Below, piece after piece: positions 28,484 through 37,460 of a DNA stretch of 64,000 bases. Below the pieces are notes generated by a model. It had not been told where the DNA came from and did no database searches. It worked only from the letters and a program-made list of their open reading frames with translations. This DNA comes from Synechococcus sp. PCC 7336 (lineage in GTDB: Bacteria; Cyanobacteriota; Cyanobacteriia; Thermostichales; PCC-7336), in assembly GCF_000332275.1 (NCBI RefSeq), contig NZ_CM001776.1:3289737-3353736 (forward strand), in the 5' to 3' direction. Every line of letters starts with the position of its first letter. Position 1 is the first letter of the stretch. Position numbers and translations under genes: made by a program.

Positions 28484-29455
28484 ATGACTGCACCCTTGAG
28501 ATATGCCATTGTCGGCACGGGCGCTCTGGGGGGATATTATGGCGCGCGCCTGCAACAGGCGGGTGCGGAAGTTCATTTTCTCTTACATCGAGATTACGAT
28601 CGCGTTCGCCAGCACGGCTTGACGATCGAGTCTGTTGACGGAGACTTCGTGCTGCCGCAAGTGAATGCCTATTGCCGCGCCAGCGATATACCTGTTTGCG
28701 ATGTGGCGCTGGTGTGTCTGAAAACGACCCAAAACCTCTTACTTCCCCATCTGTTACCCCGTTTGGAGGCTGATGGCTCGGTGCTGACACTGCAAAACGG
28801 CATGGGCATCGAAGCCGAGATTGCAGCTATGGTGGGCGATCGTGTCTCAGTTCTGGGGGGTACCGCTCACATTTGCTCGAATAAAATTGGTCCCGGCCAC
28901 ATCCGCCATCTCGATTACGGTCGCATTCACTTAGGAGCCTACGGCAACCACTACGAGCCTCAAGGCATCACCGAACGGATGCAGGCGATCGCGGCAGATT
29001 TCCGTCGGGCTGGGATTGAGACGATCCTTTCGGAGAATTTGCTGTCCGTCCGCTGGCACAAATTGGTGTGGAATATTCCGTTTAACGGTCTATCGGTGGT
29101 GTTGGATGCCAAGACCGATGCCATGATGGCGGACCCAGATACGCGATCGCTGGTGGAGCAACTCATGCACGAGGTGGTGGCAGCAGCAGCGGGACATGGC
29201 GTCGCGATTGCGGCAGACTTCGTGCAACTCATGTTGGATAGCACGATCGCCATGAAGCCGTATTTGACGAGCATGAAGTTGGACTTTGAAGGGAAACGCC
29301 CGCTGGAAATGGAAGCTATCTACGGCAATGCCGTCAAAGCTGCTCGGGAGGCGGGCGTTTCCATGCCAAAAACAGAGCTTTTATACCGCCAACTCAAGTT
29401 TCTCGACACCCGAAATCTCAATCGCCAGCCCAAAAATCTATATATTTCGAGATAA
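28484..29455 (+). CDS. 2-dehydropantoate 2-reductase family (PanE/ApbA)
   Basis: NADP-dependent reductase fold, 323 residues. Rossmann motif 'AIVGTGALGGYYGARL' at the N-terminus, 'LLHRDYDRV', 'LKTTQN', then the C-terminal helical domain with 'SVRWHKLVWNIPFNGLSV' (catalytic Lys and Asn) and 'SMKLDFEGKRPLEMEAIYGNAV'. The 'KxxxN....E.....G' arrangement is that of ketopantoate reductases. Paralogues of this family are common, so assignment to the pantothenate pathway is probable but not certain. GGAGGAGC just upstream fixes the start at ATG 28484; the frame opens earlier, at 28436. Confidence 0.88.
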   Translation: MTAPLRYAIVGTGALGGYYGARLQQAGAEVHFLLHRDYDRVRQHGLTIESVDGDFVLPQVNAYCRASDIPVCDVALVCLKTTQNLLLPHLLPRLEADGSVLTLQNGMGIEAEIAAMVGDRVSVLGGTAHICSNKIGPGHIRHLDYGRIHLGAYGNHYEPQGITERMQAIAADFRRAGIETILSENLLSVRWHKLVWNIPFNGLSVVLDAKTDAMMADPDTRSLVEQLMHEVVAAAAGHGVAIAADFVQLMLDSTIAMKPYLTSMKLDFEGKRPLEMEAIYGNAVKAAREAGVSMPKTELLYRQLKFLDTRNLNRQPKNLYISR

Positions 29456-29556
29456 AATTTCAAACTATTTCGGTAATATTTGAACGTCTCTAGTTGATGG
29501 CTAATTCAATCTAAATGCTCTAAATGTTCGATGCAAAGCTTAAACGTAAGCGATCG

Positions 29557-29775
29557 CAAAAATTAGCGAGTTACCGTCGAACTCCGATAACTCGCTAACT
29601 CAATGCAAAATCAATTTTCAATTGGCTTAACCTCCTTCGCAGAACCCTGCTTGGCGGAACCGCAGCCAGTCTCCCCACGCAGTTGAATCATCCCAGATCC
29701 TGGTTAACTCAGCTCTTCGATCGAGCCTCGTTACTAGCCACTGCGGTGGGGGAAGCTACCTACGCTTCCACCTAT
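29557..29775 (-). ncRNA. Candidate structured small RNA (about 210 nt)
   Basis: The minus strand here has several nested hairpins and no coding frame. They are GGAAGC/GCTTCC near 29751-29769, CCCCA..CGCAG pairing with CTGCGTGGGG over about 29670-29745, GCGG/CCGC near 29654-29663, and GCAG/CTGC near 29639-29650. All are followed by a clear Rho-independent terminator (29558-29598). A TAATATATA stretch at about 29772-29782 could be the -10 box. The long central stem with flanking small hairpins is reminiscent of 6S RNA, but I cannot identify the family. Boundaries are approximate. Confidence 0.42.
29558..29598 (-). terminator. Rho-independent terminator on the minus strand
   Basis: An exact 11-bp inverted repeat TTAGCGAGTTA (29563-29573)/TAACTCGCTAA (29588-29598) has a 14-base loop and, on the minus strand, five T residues (A-run 29558-29562). 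No protein gene on the minus strand ends near it, since the nearest is the broken prs 300 bases away. This suggests an RNA gene. Confidence 0.82.
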
Positions 29776-29907
29776 ATATTAGCGCATTTCTCCTCGCCGA
29801 GCGGCGGCAGATGATATCTGAAACCGGATGTCGAACGAATACTTACAAGCATTATCTTATTCTCGATCTTTCAGAAATCGATTTAAGATTAGCCAATCGA
29901 ATTGTGC

Positions 29908-30328
29908 TCAATTTGCGGTTATAAGAGAAGGGAAAAAGTCAATCAATCGGCGAATGGCTTCGGCCACTAGCGGCGCGATCTCGACAATATCCAACTTGGA
30001 CAGCACCTGCTGCGAGGTCAGCCGAAACGGCGGAATGGTGTCGGCGATCGCGATGCGATCGAGCGCGGGCGTAACCAGAATGCGATCGGCCTTCTCGGCA
30101 AACACGCCGTGAGAAGCAGCCGCAGAGCTTGTCGTTGGCGCTTTGGCGATCGTCGCCGTGCAAAGACTGAATGAGATAGACATCTTTGCCGCGAACGCTG
30201 ACTAGCGATCGGGCCTTGTGTTCGCCATCCTCAAACTCTCGTTCTTCGTGGTGGCTTAACGGCAGTTTCAGCGCTTGGCTAACTTTTTCGCCGAACTCGC
30301 GGCTGACGTTGAGAGCAAATAGTGCAAT
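29908..30328 (-). pseudogene. Ribose-phosphate pyrophosphokinase remnant (internal deletion plus frame shift)
   Basis: Two pieces of a PRPP synthetase are joined out of frame. The first, 30328-30122, reads [20 protein letters not shown], then [19 protein letters not shown] and '[13 protein letters not shown]...SANDKLC', which is the family N-terminus. Directly after, in another frame, comes the C-terminus: [14 protein letters not shown], '[16 protein letters not shown]', '[15 protein letters not shown]', stopping at 29908. The middle (about 160-180 residues with the ATP/ribose-5-P sites) is missing, and no ATG precedes the first piece (TAG in frame at 30353). It is non-functional as read. Confidence 0.85.
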
Positions 30329-30518
30329 CTCGGGCTGGTTCGCGGAATGCGCCTATCTTTAGTGGTGCAGTCCCCTTCGACAAATAGTATGTCTTATTCT
30401 GGGTAAGATCCCGAGTGTCGCTTCGCCCCCCTAATGGGCGATCGCAGTCAGTTCTTTCCCGATCGCTCCACATCCCTTGATATCGCCTTAGTTCCCGCCG
30501 ATCGCCCCTAAATTCACG

Positions 30519-32816
30519 ATGGCTAACTCTGCCCCCAATCCTCTGTCGCCTCGAGCAGCCCTCAAACACTATTTTGGCTACGACCAATTTCGACCGGGGC
30601 AGGCGGAGATTATCGATCGCGCGATCGCTGCACGAGACCTGCTGGTGCTCATGCCCACTGGCGGCGGTAAATCGCTGTGCTATCAGTTGCCCGCACTGCT
30701 CGCCCCTGGCGTCACCATTGTGGTGTCTCCCCTGATTGCCTTAATGCAGGATCAGGTGGCCCATATGGTCGATAGCGGTATTGCAGCCACCTATCTCAAT
30801 AGTTCCCTATCGGCAGCGGAGGCGCGATCGCGAGAAGCGGCTTTACTCGCCGGACAGTACAAATTGCTCTACGTAGCGCCCGAACGGCTTCTACACGAAG
30901 GCTTCGAGCCCACCCTGAGCGAATTGGCTCATGAAGTCGGGATTGCGCGGCTGGCGGTGGATGAAGCCCATTGCGTCTCGGAATGGGGGCATGATTTTCG
31001 GCCCGAGTATCGGCAATTGCGTACGATTCGGCAGCGGTTTAAGTCAGTACCGGTGACGGCTTTGACGGCGACGGCAACGGCGCGGGTGCAGGAGGATATC
31101 ATTCGCCAACTCGCCCTTGAAGAGCCCTACGTGCACGTGGCGAGCTTTCACCGGCAGAACTTGCACTATTCCGTGCGATCGAAGCCAAAACAGTTGCCGC
31201 TGGAGATCGTGCGCCTGATTCGGGAGGAGAATGGGGGATCGGCGATCGTGTATTGCCAGAGTCGGGCCTCGGTGGACAAACTGGCGGCAGCACTGCAACA
31301 GGCGGGGATTGCGGCATTGCCCTATCACGCGGGCATGAGTGGCGAGGCGCGGGCCGCCAATCAAACGGCGTTTGTGCGGGATGACGCGCAGGTGATGGTG
31401 GCGACAATCGCCTTTGGCATGGGCATCGACAAGCCAGATGTGCGACTGGTGATTCATGCAGATTTGCCGCGCAATTTGGAAAGTTATTACCAAGAGTCGG
31501 GGCGAGCTGGGCGAGATGGGTTGCCCGCCCAGTGCATCTTGTTTTTTTCCTATGGCGATCGCAGCAAAATCGAGTTTTTAATCAAGCAAAAATCCGACCC
31601 AGAAGAGCAACGGATCGCCCGACAGCAATTGCGGCAAACAATTGATTATGCTGCGTCTTTGCTCTGTCGTCAGCGGGTATTGGTGGGATACTTTGGCGAG
31701 ACGTTAGAACGAGATTGCGGTACCTGCGATAACTGTTTAAATCCAGTGCCTCTAGAGGATCGCACGATCGAGGCCCAGAAGTTTTTGTCATGCATCTACC
31801 GCTGCGAGCAACGGTTTGGCATGCGTTACATTATCGATGTCTTGCGGGGAAAATCCGACGATCGGATTGTGCGCAACCACCATGACGAGCTATCGACTTT
31901 CGGCATTGGCAAGGACTTAACGATTAAGCAGTGGCAAGCTCTGGGGCAGGCGCTGGTTCACCAGGATTTTACGATTGAAAGTACGGATGGGTACGGGATT
32001 TTGACGATTGGCGATCGCGGCATGGCAGTGTTGCGTCGCGAACTGGAAGTGAAAGTGCCGCAGCTCGCACCCGAGCCGGAGAAAGTCGCGGTGCAACGGC
32101 AAGAGTCGGAGACTCTATCGGAGGCTGACGGAGAGTTATTTCAACACTTACGCAAATTGCGCAAGAAAATTGCAGATTTGCAGGCGGTCCCTCCCTACAT
32201 CATTTTTTCGGATCGTACGTTAAAAGAAATGGCTCGGAAACAGCCGGAAACCCTAGCCGAATTCGGTCAATTGGTGGGTGTGGGGCAGAAAAAGTTGAAT
32301 CAATATGGCGAGATATTTTTAAATGCATTGGACGACTTCTTGCGGCGATCGCGAGTCCGTCAGCCTGCAGATCCGACCCCTGAAGCGATCGCGCCAGAGT
32401 CCGAATTTGCGGAACCCTTCGAAGGAGGCGATTCACGGGAGGCCGCCCCTCATCCTAAAGCGCAACCGATTGTTATGCCCGAACCCCCCGAACCTGTCGC
32501 TCAATTCATTCACGCGAGCGAGACGCAGATGGAAACGTTGGAGCTGCACCGACAAGGCTTGTCAGTCGCTGAGATTGCCAAGGCCCGTCAATTAAAGGAG
32601 CGTACTATCTTCAATCACCTGGCACAGTTGCTGGCAGTAGGCGAAAGGGTGGATATTGATGCAATTGTTTCAGCGGAGCGGCAGCGACAGATTTTTCGAG
32701 CCATTTTTGATGTGGGTAGTTATACCAGCTTGACGCCAATTCGAGAGTTGTTGGGGGAAGAGTTTAGTTTTGAGGAGATCCGTTTAGTTCGGGCTGTACT
32801 GTTCGGCCAGAGTTAG
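30519..32816 (+). CDS. recQ: ATP-dependent DNA helicase RecQ
   Basis: A 3'-5' DNA helicase of recombination and repair, 765 residues. Walker A PTGGGKS is at 46-52, DEAH in 'AVDEAHCVSEWGHDFR', and motifs V-VI in 'TIAFGMGIDKPDVRLVIHAD' and 'YYQESGRAGRDG'. The RQC zinc site is 'CRQRVLVGYF...RDCGTCDNC'. An HRDC domain follows (about 555-620), then a proline/acidic linker and a C-terminal winged/HTH module 'HRQGLSVAEIAKARQLKERT' seen in long RecQs. It is about 190 bases downstream of the prs remnant, on the opposite strand. Confidence 0.95.
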   Translation: MANSAPNPLSPRAALKHYFGYDQFRPGQAEIIDRAIAARDLLVLMPTGGGKSLCYQLPALLAPGVTIVVSPLIALMQDQVAHMVDSGIAATYLNSSLSAAEARSREAALLAGQYKLLYVAPERLLHEGFEPTLSELAHEVGIARLAVDEAHCVSEWGHDFRPEYRQLRTIRQRFKSVPVTALTATATARVQEDIIRQLALEEPYVHVASFHRQNLHYSVRSKPKQLPLEIVRLIREENGGSAIVYCQSRASVDKLAAALQQAGIAALPYHAGMSGEARAANQTAFVRDDAQVMVATIAFGMGIDKPDVRLVIHADLPRNLESYYQESGRAGRDGLPAQCILFFSYGDRSKIEFLIKQKSDPEEQRIARQQLRQTIDYAASLLCRQRVLVGYFGETLERDCGTCDNCLNPVPLEDRTIEAQKFLSCIYRCEQRFGMRYIIDVLRGKSDDRIVRNHHDELSTFGIGKDLTIKQWQALGQALVHQDFTIESTDGYGILTIGDRGMAVLRRELEVKVPQLAPEPEKVAVQRQESETLSEADGELFQHLRKLRKKIADLQAVPPYIIFSDRTLKEMARKQPETLAEFGQLVGVGQKKLNQYGEIFLNALDDFLRRSRVRQPADPTPEAIAPESEFAEPFEGGDSREAAPHPKAQPIVMPEPPEPVAQFIHASETQMETLELHRQGLSVAEIAKARQLKERTIFNHLAQLLAVGERVDIDAIVSAERQRQIFRAIFDVGSYTSLTPIRELLGEEFSFEEIRLVRAVLFGQS

Positions 32817-32968
32817 CATTCATCCTGGAGGGCTCGACGGTAGGACTAGTTGGTATTGCAAAGCAGGGAGAACGATCGCTGTTATTGAAGTTGTATAACG
32901 AAGTCGAGAATTTACCTCCAATCCCCCGCCAATGGGGTCCACTTCAGTTGTTAACCCAAGGCTTTGAT

Positions 32969-34402
32969 TTACAACCACCCCTGTGCGGTTAACTGATGTA
33001 AGACTTGGTAGCGAGTGCGCGCATTGAGTTTCACCAACACCTTATTGATATGAAACTTGACGGTACTTTCGCTAATGTGAAGCTGTCGAGCAATATCGCG
33101 ATCGCGCAGTCCGGCAGCCAGCAAGCCAACAATTTCTCGCTCTCGCGTTGAAATCGATAGAGCTTTGGCCATTGGCGTTTCGAGCCCCCAAGTCTCTCCC
33201 TGCATCACAGTTTCGATCGCCTGTCGCAGTTGCGGCGGCGTCACGGAAAGATCTAGGCAGGCTCTGGCGGCAGCAGGTTTGGGGCCGGGACCGACCTGAA
33301 TCCACAACAGGCGATCGCCCTCTGCTAAGCCTTCAGGACTGTCTGAAAGGATAGGGATTGTTGCAGCGGGACTCGCCGCTACCGTCAACCCAGCTAGATA
33401 AGCCAGTTGGGTAAAGGCCAGTTGTAAAACGGGTTGCTGGCATCGAATACAGATGGCGATATCGCGGCTGGGGCTGAGATTGGGAAGTCGGAGAAACACC
33501 TGCAACACTGCTTGCTCGCGGCTTGTCTGCAATTGCAACACTCCCCCCAAAGTGTGGATGGCGATCGATAGCGCTTCAAACGCAGTCTCGATGTGCGAAG
33601 TTCCCGCTGGCGATCGCTCGAACTGTTCCGCAGGCAGACCGGCGATCGCCTCTAGAGACACAGCATCGCTGTCGTAGGTAAGACGACAGTAATTGCAGTC
33701 AACCCGATTCAGAATTTCTGCTGCCTGTAGAAATAGATAGGTGTGGGAAGGGCCGAGCGATCGCTCGGTGCCCAACATCGTCAAGCGGGTGGTGCCCAAC
33801 AGGCGAGCCAATCGGTCGGACAAAACCTGGCCCTCTTCTCCCTGGGCGATCGCCTGCCATGCTTGTTTATCTTTTTGGTATTGCAAAGCGGTTTGTAAGG
33901 CCACCGTCACCGCGGTACACAATCCCTGCAATACTTCTAGGAATTCTGCTGCCAGAGGCTGATGGCTAAAAATAGCCAATACCCCAATGGCCTCCCCACT
34001 CGCAATCAAGGGGTACCCGGCAAACCCGCGAATTTGATTGGCGATCGCCCAGTCGCGATCCTTCACCCAAGTTTCTTCCGATAGTTGATTGCTGAGGAAT
34101 GAAACGCAGTTTTGGGCAATTTTTCCCACTTTAAAGGCTCCCATAGGAACGCGGGCAAAGCTGCCATTGGTGTGGGTATACAAACCCGAAGAGGCCACCA
34201 ATCGCAATGCCGTGCGATCGCTCTCCACTAGCCAAATCCGAGCCAAAGCACAGTCAAATTGTTCGATCGCCCCATCGGTGACACAACGGGCGATCTCCTC
34301 TGGCTGCAAGCGTCCGGCAAACGACTGTGCAATCTGATGGCTGCGCTGCAACTCAAACAACAGACGTGCTGAGTCGAGCAATCTAGGGATGGAGTCAGAC
34401 AC
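32969..34402 (-). CDS. GAF-domain LuxR-type transcriptional regulator
   Basis: A 477-residue cytoplasmic regulator. The N-terminal GAF-like sensor (about 20-175) has 'FDCALARIWLVESDRTALRLVASSG' and 'IRGFAGYPLIASGEAIGVLAIFS'. A central region follows without an obvious domain but with a CxxC pair ('DCNYCRLTYD'). The C-terminal LuxR HTH is 'LSTREREIVGLLAAGLRDRDIARQL', continuing 'ISESTVKFHINKVLVKLNAR'. There is no receiver domain. The start is GTG 34402. Its target is unknown; the divergent flavoprotein/DODA genes 470 bases away are a possibility by position only. Confidence 0.82.
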   Translation of the reverse strand: MSDSIPRLLDSARLLFELQRSHQIAQSFAGRLQPEEIARCVTDGAIEQFDCALARIWLVESDRTALRLVASSGLYTHTNGSFARVPMGAFKVGKIAQNCVSFLSNQLSEETWVKDRDWAIANQIRGFAGYPLIASGEAIGVLAIFSHQPLAAEFLEVLQGLCTAVTVALQTALQYQKDKQAWQAIAQGEEGQVLSDRLARLLGTTRLTMLGTERSLGPSHTYLFLQAAEILNRVDCNYCRLTYDSDAVSLEAIAGLPAEQFERSPAGTSHIETAFEALSIAIHTLGGVLQLQTSREQAVLQVFLRLPNLSPSRDIAICIRCQQPVLQLAFTQLAYLAGLTVAASPAATIPILSDSPEGLAEGDRLLWIQVGPGPKPAAARACLDLSVTPPQLRQAIETVMQGETWGLETPMAKALSISTREREIVGLLAAGLRDRDIARQLHISESTVKFHINKVLVKLNARTRYQVLHQLTAQGWL

Positions 34403-34870
34403 GGTCTAGTTACTCGGAAGGGGAGATCGGACGGCTGCGGAGGTGCAGGTACCCGTGGGCGGCACGCGCTCCACCTGAAAATCGCTCTAGATTGATTCAG
34501 TCGCAGGCAGGGCGATCGTTTTGTATCGAGGGCAACATACGCTGCGGTTTTCTGTCGCCATATCGGAGCTCGCTCGACAGTTTCGGTTTAGAGGCCACAG
34601 TTGTCGAAATGGTTAGGGGGGGCTACTGCCTTGGCTCGTCAGGCATGATGTTTGAACGGGCGAGATTGTCTTAAAGACTAGAGATCGAGGTTTGGTAAAT
34701 CTGGATACAAGATTCGAGGCATATGAATTTTATGGTGCCTGTGTTGGGAATTGTCAGGCATATCGTCTGTTGAAAACCCTGCCAGAGACTCCATTCGAAC
34801 GCGATCGGTCGAGGGATTACCGCACAAACCTTGCGAACTTGATTTCATTCAAAACCTATGGGTTAAATCT
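34403..34870. other. Divergent promoter region, no gene seen
   Basis: A 468-base gap lies between the GAF-LuxR gene and the flavoprotein gene. An open frame runs from 34751 into the flavoprotein, but its first 40 codons show no family similarity. No repeats or terminators were recognised. Confidence 0.4.
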
Positions 34871-36154
34871 ATGCAAACGCACTATCCCAGCATCATCATT
34901 GGAGGGGGACAAGCAGGTTTATCGATGAGCTATTGCTTGAAGCAACGGGGTATTGAAAGCATTATTTTTGAAAAACACCGCGTTGCGCATACTTGGCGAT
35001 CGCAGCGATGGGATACCTTTTGCTTGGTCACCCCCAACTGGCAATGCCAACTGCCGGGATTTCCCTACACTGGACCCGATCCAAACGGGTTTATGCTCAA
35101 ACATGGTGTTGTTAGCTATATTGAAGACTATGCTAAGTTTTTTGATGCCCCTGTCAAAGAAGGGGTAGAAGTCAAGCAAGTCAAACGTAACGCCGATCTG
35201 CAAACTTATTCAGTCAGCACGTCCATCGGAGACTTCACGGCTGACTCTGCGATCGTTGCGACAGGTAGCTATCACGTCCCCAAAATTCCTCGCATTGCAG
35301 AGCGGCTGCCTACAGACATTACCCAACTGCATTCTTCTACCTACAAAACCCCCGAATCTCTGCCGGAGGGAGCGGTTTTAGTGGTGGGCTCCGGTCAATC
35401 GGGCTGCCAGATTGCTGAAGACTTACACTTAGCAAATCGAGAGGTTTATCTCAGTGTGGGGGGTGCCCCCAGATCTCCCAGAATGTATCGAGGCAAAGAC
35501 GTAGTGGATTGGCTCGATCGAATGGGTTATTACGATACTCCCATCGATGCATATTCCGATCCAGACAAGGTCCGTAAAAAAACAAACCACTATCTGACGG
35601 GGCGAGATGGCGGGCGCGAAATCAATTTGCGGCAATTCGCCCTAGAAGGGATGCAGTTAGCCGGTAGATTGAAGGATATCGATGGGGGCAAGATCGCGTT
35701 TAATGGCGATCTGCAGCAAAACTTAGATAAGGCAGATGCTGTTGCTGACAGTATTAAGGTCACGATTGATACTTACATTGAGGATAAGAATATCGATGCT
35801 CCTCTGGAGCCGCCTAGTGAGGCGATCGCAGGCCCTCGGGATGCAATTCTAGAGCTAGATTGTACTGCAGCCAATATTAAAACCGTCATTTGGTGTACCG
35901 GTTTCGAGTCCAATTTCAGCTGGATTGATGTGCCGGTCTTTAATGGAGAAGGCTATCCCAAGCACGATCGCGGTGTCACCTCGGCAGAAGGCTTGTATTT
36001 TCTCGGTTTGCCTTGGCTGTATACCTGGGGCTCGGGGCGGCTGTCGGGTATTGCTCGGGACGCGCAGTATCTTGCCGATCGCATTGTGGCGCAACAAAAG
36101 ATGGTGCGATCGGAGTTGGAGAGTGCGGCCGATATCGCGGTGTTAGGATCTTAA
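34871..36154 (+). CDS. Flavin-dependent oxidoreductase (FMO/MSMEG_0569-like)
   Basis: A 427-residue two-dinucleotide-binding flavoprotein. The FAD site GGGQAG is at 11-16, and the NADPH site GSGQSG at 173-178 is preceded by 'ATGSYHVPKIPRIAE'. 'HTWRSQRWDTFCLVTPNWQCQLPGFPY' and the C-terminal 'VIWCTGFESNFSWIDVPVF' and 'GLYFLGLPWLYTWGSGRL' are the pattern of the MSMEG_0569 group of flavin monooxygenases. The substrate is unknown. ATG 34871 is preferred over the earlier frame opening. The DOPA-dioxygenase-like gene starts about 100 bases after its stop, so a joint catechol/phenolic pathway is possible. Confidence 0.8.
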   Translation: MQTHYPSIIIGGGQAGLSMSYCLKQRGIESIIFEKHRVAHTWRSQRWDTFCLVTPNWQCQLPGFPYTGPDPNGFMLKHGVVSYIEDYAKFFDAPVKEGVEVKQVKRNADLQTYSVSTSIGDFTADSAIVATGSYHVPKIPRIAERLPTDITQLHSSTYKTPESLPEGAVLVVGSGQSGCQIAEDLHLANREVYLSVGGAPRSPRMYRGKDVVDWLDRMGYYDTPIDAYSDPDKVRKKTNHYLTGRDGGREINLRQFALEGMQLAGRLKDIDGGKIAFNGDLQQNLDKADAVADSIKVTIDTYIEDKNIDAPLEPPSEAIAGPRDAILELDCTAANIKTVIWCTGFESNFSWIDVPVFNGEGYPKHDRGVTSAEGLYFLGLPWLYTWGSGRLSGIARDAQYLADRIVAQQKMVRSELESAADIAVLGS

Positions 36155-36243
36155 GGGTTATCGTCGACGCGATCGCCTCCCGTATCCCGATTCAATACCC
36201 TAGGAAGCTCGGAGAGGCGATCGCCCGTCGTCTTGCTACATTT

Positions 36244-36248
36244 GAAGG
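36244..36248 (+). promoter_or_regulatory. Ribosome-binding site that fixes a GTG start
   Basis: GAAGG is seven bases before GTG 36256. It decides the start of the DODA-like gene, whose frame otherwise runs back into the flavoprotein gene without coding features. Confidence 0.6.
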
Positions 36249-36255
36249 TCTGTTT

Positions 36256-36615
36256 GTGGAACCTCAAACAATCGCTCGTCCGAGCAATAGATATGCGAAT
36301 TACCACGCACACGTTTACTTCGGCCCCGAAACCGTCGATCGCGCTCGTAGCTTATGCGTGTCGGCCGGTGAATTGTTCGATGTCGAGATTGGCCGAGTTC
36401 ACAAGGCATTGGTCGGCCCTCATCCCCACTGGAGCTGTCAAATTGCTTTCGACAGTGCTCAATTCGACGCCCTAATTGAATGGCTGGAGCAAAATCGCAA
36501 TGGCCTGAATATACTCGTTCACGGCCTCACTGGGGATGATTTGGAAGACCATACAACCCATGCAGCTTGGCTTGGCAATCCTTCAACACTCAATCTCGGG
36601 ATATTCGATGCCTAA
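36256..36615 (+). CDS. DOPA 4,5-dioxygenase family protein
   Basis: A 119-residue small ring-cleaving dioxygenase of the fungal/bacterial DODA type. Metal-ligand histidines lie in 'YANYHAHVYFGPETVDRARSL' (HAH) and 'VGPHPHWSCQIAF', followed by 'LVHGLTGDDLEDHTTHAAWLG'. In characterised members this opens the catechol ring of L-DOPA between carbons 4 and 5, the entry to betalamic acid or muscaflavin. The GTG start with GAAGG upstream gives MEPQTIARPS. It sits directly behind a flavin monooxygenase-like gene on the same strand. Confidence 0.85.
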   Translation: MEPQTIARPSNRYANYHAHVYFGPETVDRARSLCVSAGELFDVEIGRVHKALVGPHPHWSCQIAFDSAQFDALIEWLEQNRNGLNILVHGLTGDDLEDHTTHAAWLGNPSTLNLGIFDA

Positions 36616-36699
36616 ACCGCGCCCACGTTGAGAGCTGGAGGTTTAGAAAGATTCCAAAAACTAATGAAGCGATCTTGGGCGATCGCCCTCACGATTTTA

Positions 36700-37278
36700 T
36701 CAAGTATCAATATCAATGTTTTCATAGAGCGAGGCGATTTCGATTTGGGCTTCAAACACACTTAAAGACAATGTGACATCAGGAGAATCATATTCTGATA
36801 GCAGCCATTGATTGGCGGCCGTCTTGACGTAATGTTCTACATGGATACTGTATTGATTGACAATCAGGTATTCGCGGCAACTGTCAATCGTACGATAAGC
36901 AGAAAACTTTTCGCCGCGATCGTAATTCTGCGTTGATTTGGATAGCACTTCGGCGATAAAGCAAGGATTCATAATGGTATCGGCGCGCCCCGTTTGAAGT
37001 TGTAAGGGCTTTTCGATAACCATCAAATCGGGATAGGTATAGAGATTGCGAGCGGGAATCCAAAGCCGTTGATCGGTGTAAAAAGTTCGGTACGGCTTCT
37101 CTTTCAGTCCAAGTTTAAGTAGAATGTAGAGGTTGCCAGCGATGTCGTTATGGTTCGGGGTTCCTCCCGTCATCAGCCTAATTTCTCCGTCTATATATTC
37201 ATGACGTTCCTCTGAGGCAAGCTCAAGTTTTAGGTATTCTGCGCGGCTATAAGTCAGTTTTTCGATTGCCTGTGTCAT
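36700..37278 (-). CDS. Uma2-family (DUF820) restriction-endonuclease-fold protein
   Basis: A 192-residue PD-(D/E)XK-fold protein of the Uma2 family, greatly expanded in cyanobacteria. 'YSRAEYLKLELASEERHEYIDGEIRLM', 'YTYPDLMVIEKP' (acidic active-site Asp) and 'NPCFIAEVLSKSTQNYDRGEKFSAYRTI' (E.LS.ST pattern) give the catalytic core. ATG 37278 is the family-like start; the open frame extends to 37353. The function of Uma2 proteins is unresolved, and many are linked to mobile elements. It is distinct in sequence from the Uma2 cluster at 58-60 kb. Confidence 0.88.
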   Translation of the reverse strand: MTQAIEKLTYSRAEYLKLELASEERHEYIDGEIRLMTGGTPNHNDIAGNLYILLKLGLKEKPYRTFYTDQRLWIPARNLYTYPDLMVIEKPLQLQTGRADTIMNPCFIAEVLSKSTQNYDRGEKFSAYRTIDSCREYLIVNQYSIHVEHYVKTAANQWLLSEYDSPDVTLSLSVFEAQIEIASLYENIDIDT

Positions 37279-37460
37279 GGTGCGATCTAAACTCCTGATG
37301 CTCCAAGTTTTTGGGCACTCGTTCCTTCGGATGCGATCGATGACTCCAAACACTTGCGATAGAAGGATCGCAGTTTTTTTGGGGGTGAATCGCTGCCATC
37401 GACCTCAAGGCATTTCACGATTTGCCCCGATCGCGCTGACCCAGATGTCCGAACTGCCCG

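Noticed and set aside
32827-32992. Open stretch of about 55 codons after recQ (plus strand, no ATG)
   Set aside because: No start codon, no family similarity and overlap with the end of the LuxR gene; treated as chance.
34751-34870. N-terminal extension of the flavoprotein
   Set aside because: These 40 residues lack similarity to the family, and MQTHYPSIIIGGGQAG at 34871 is the standard start for an FAD-binding N-terminus.
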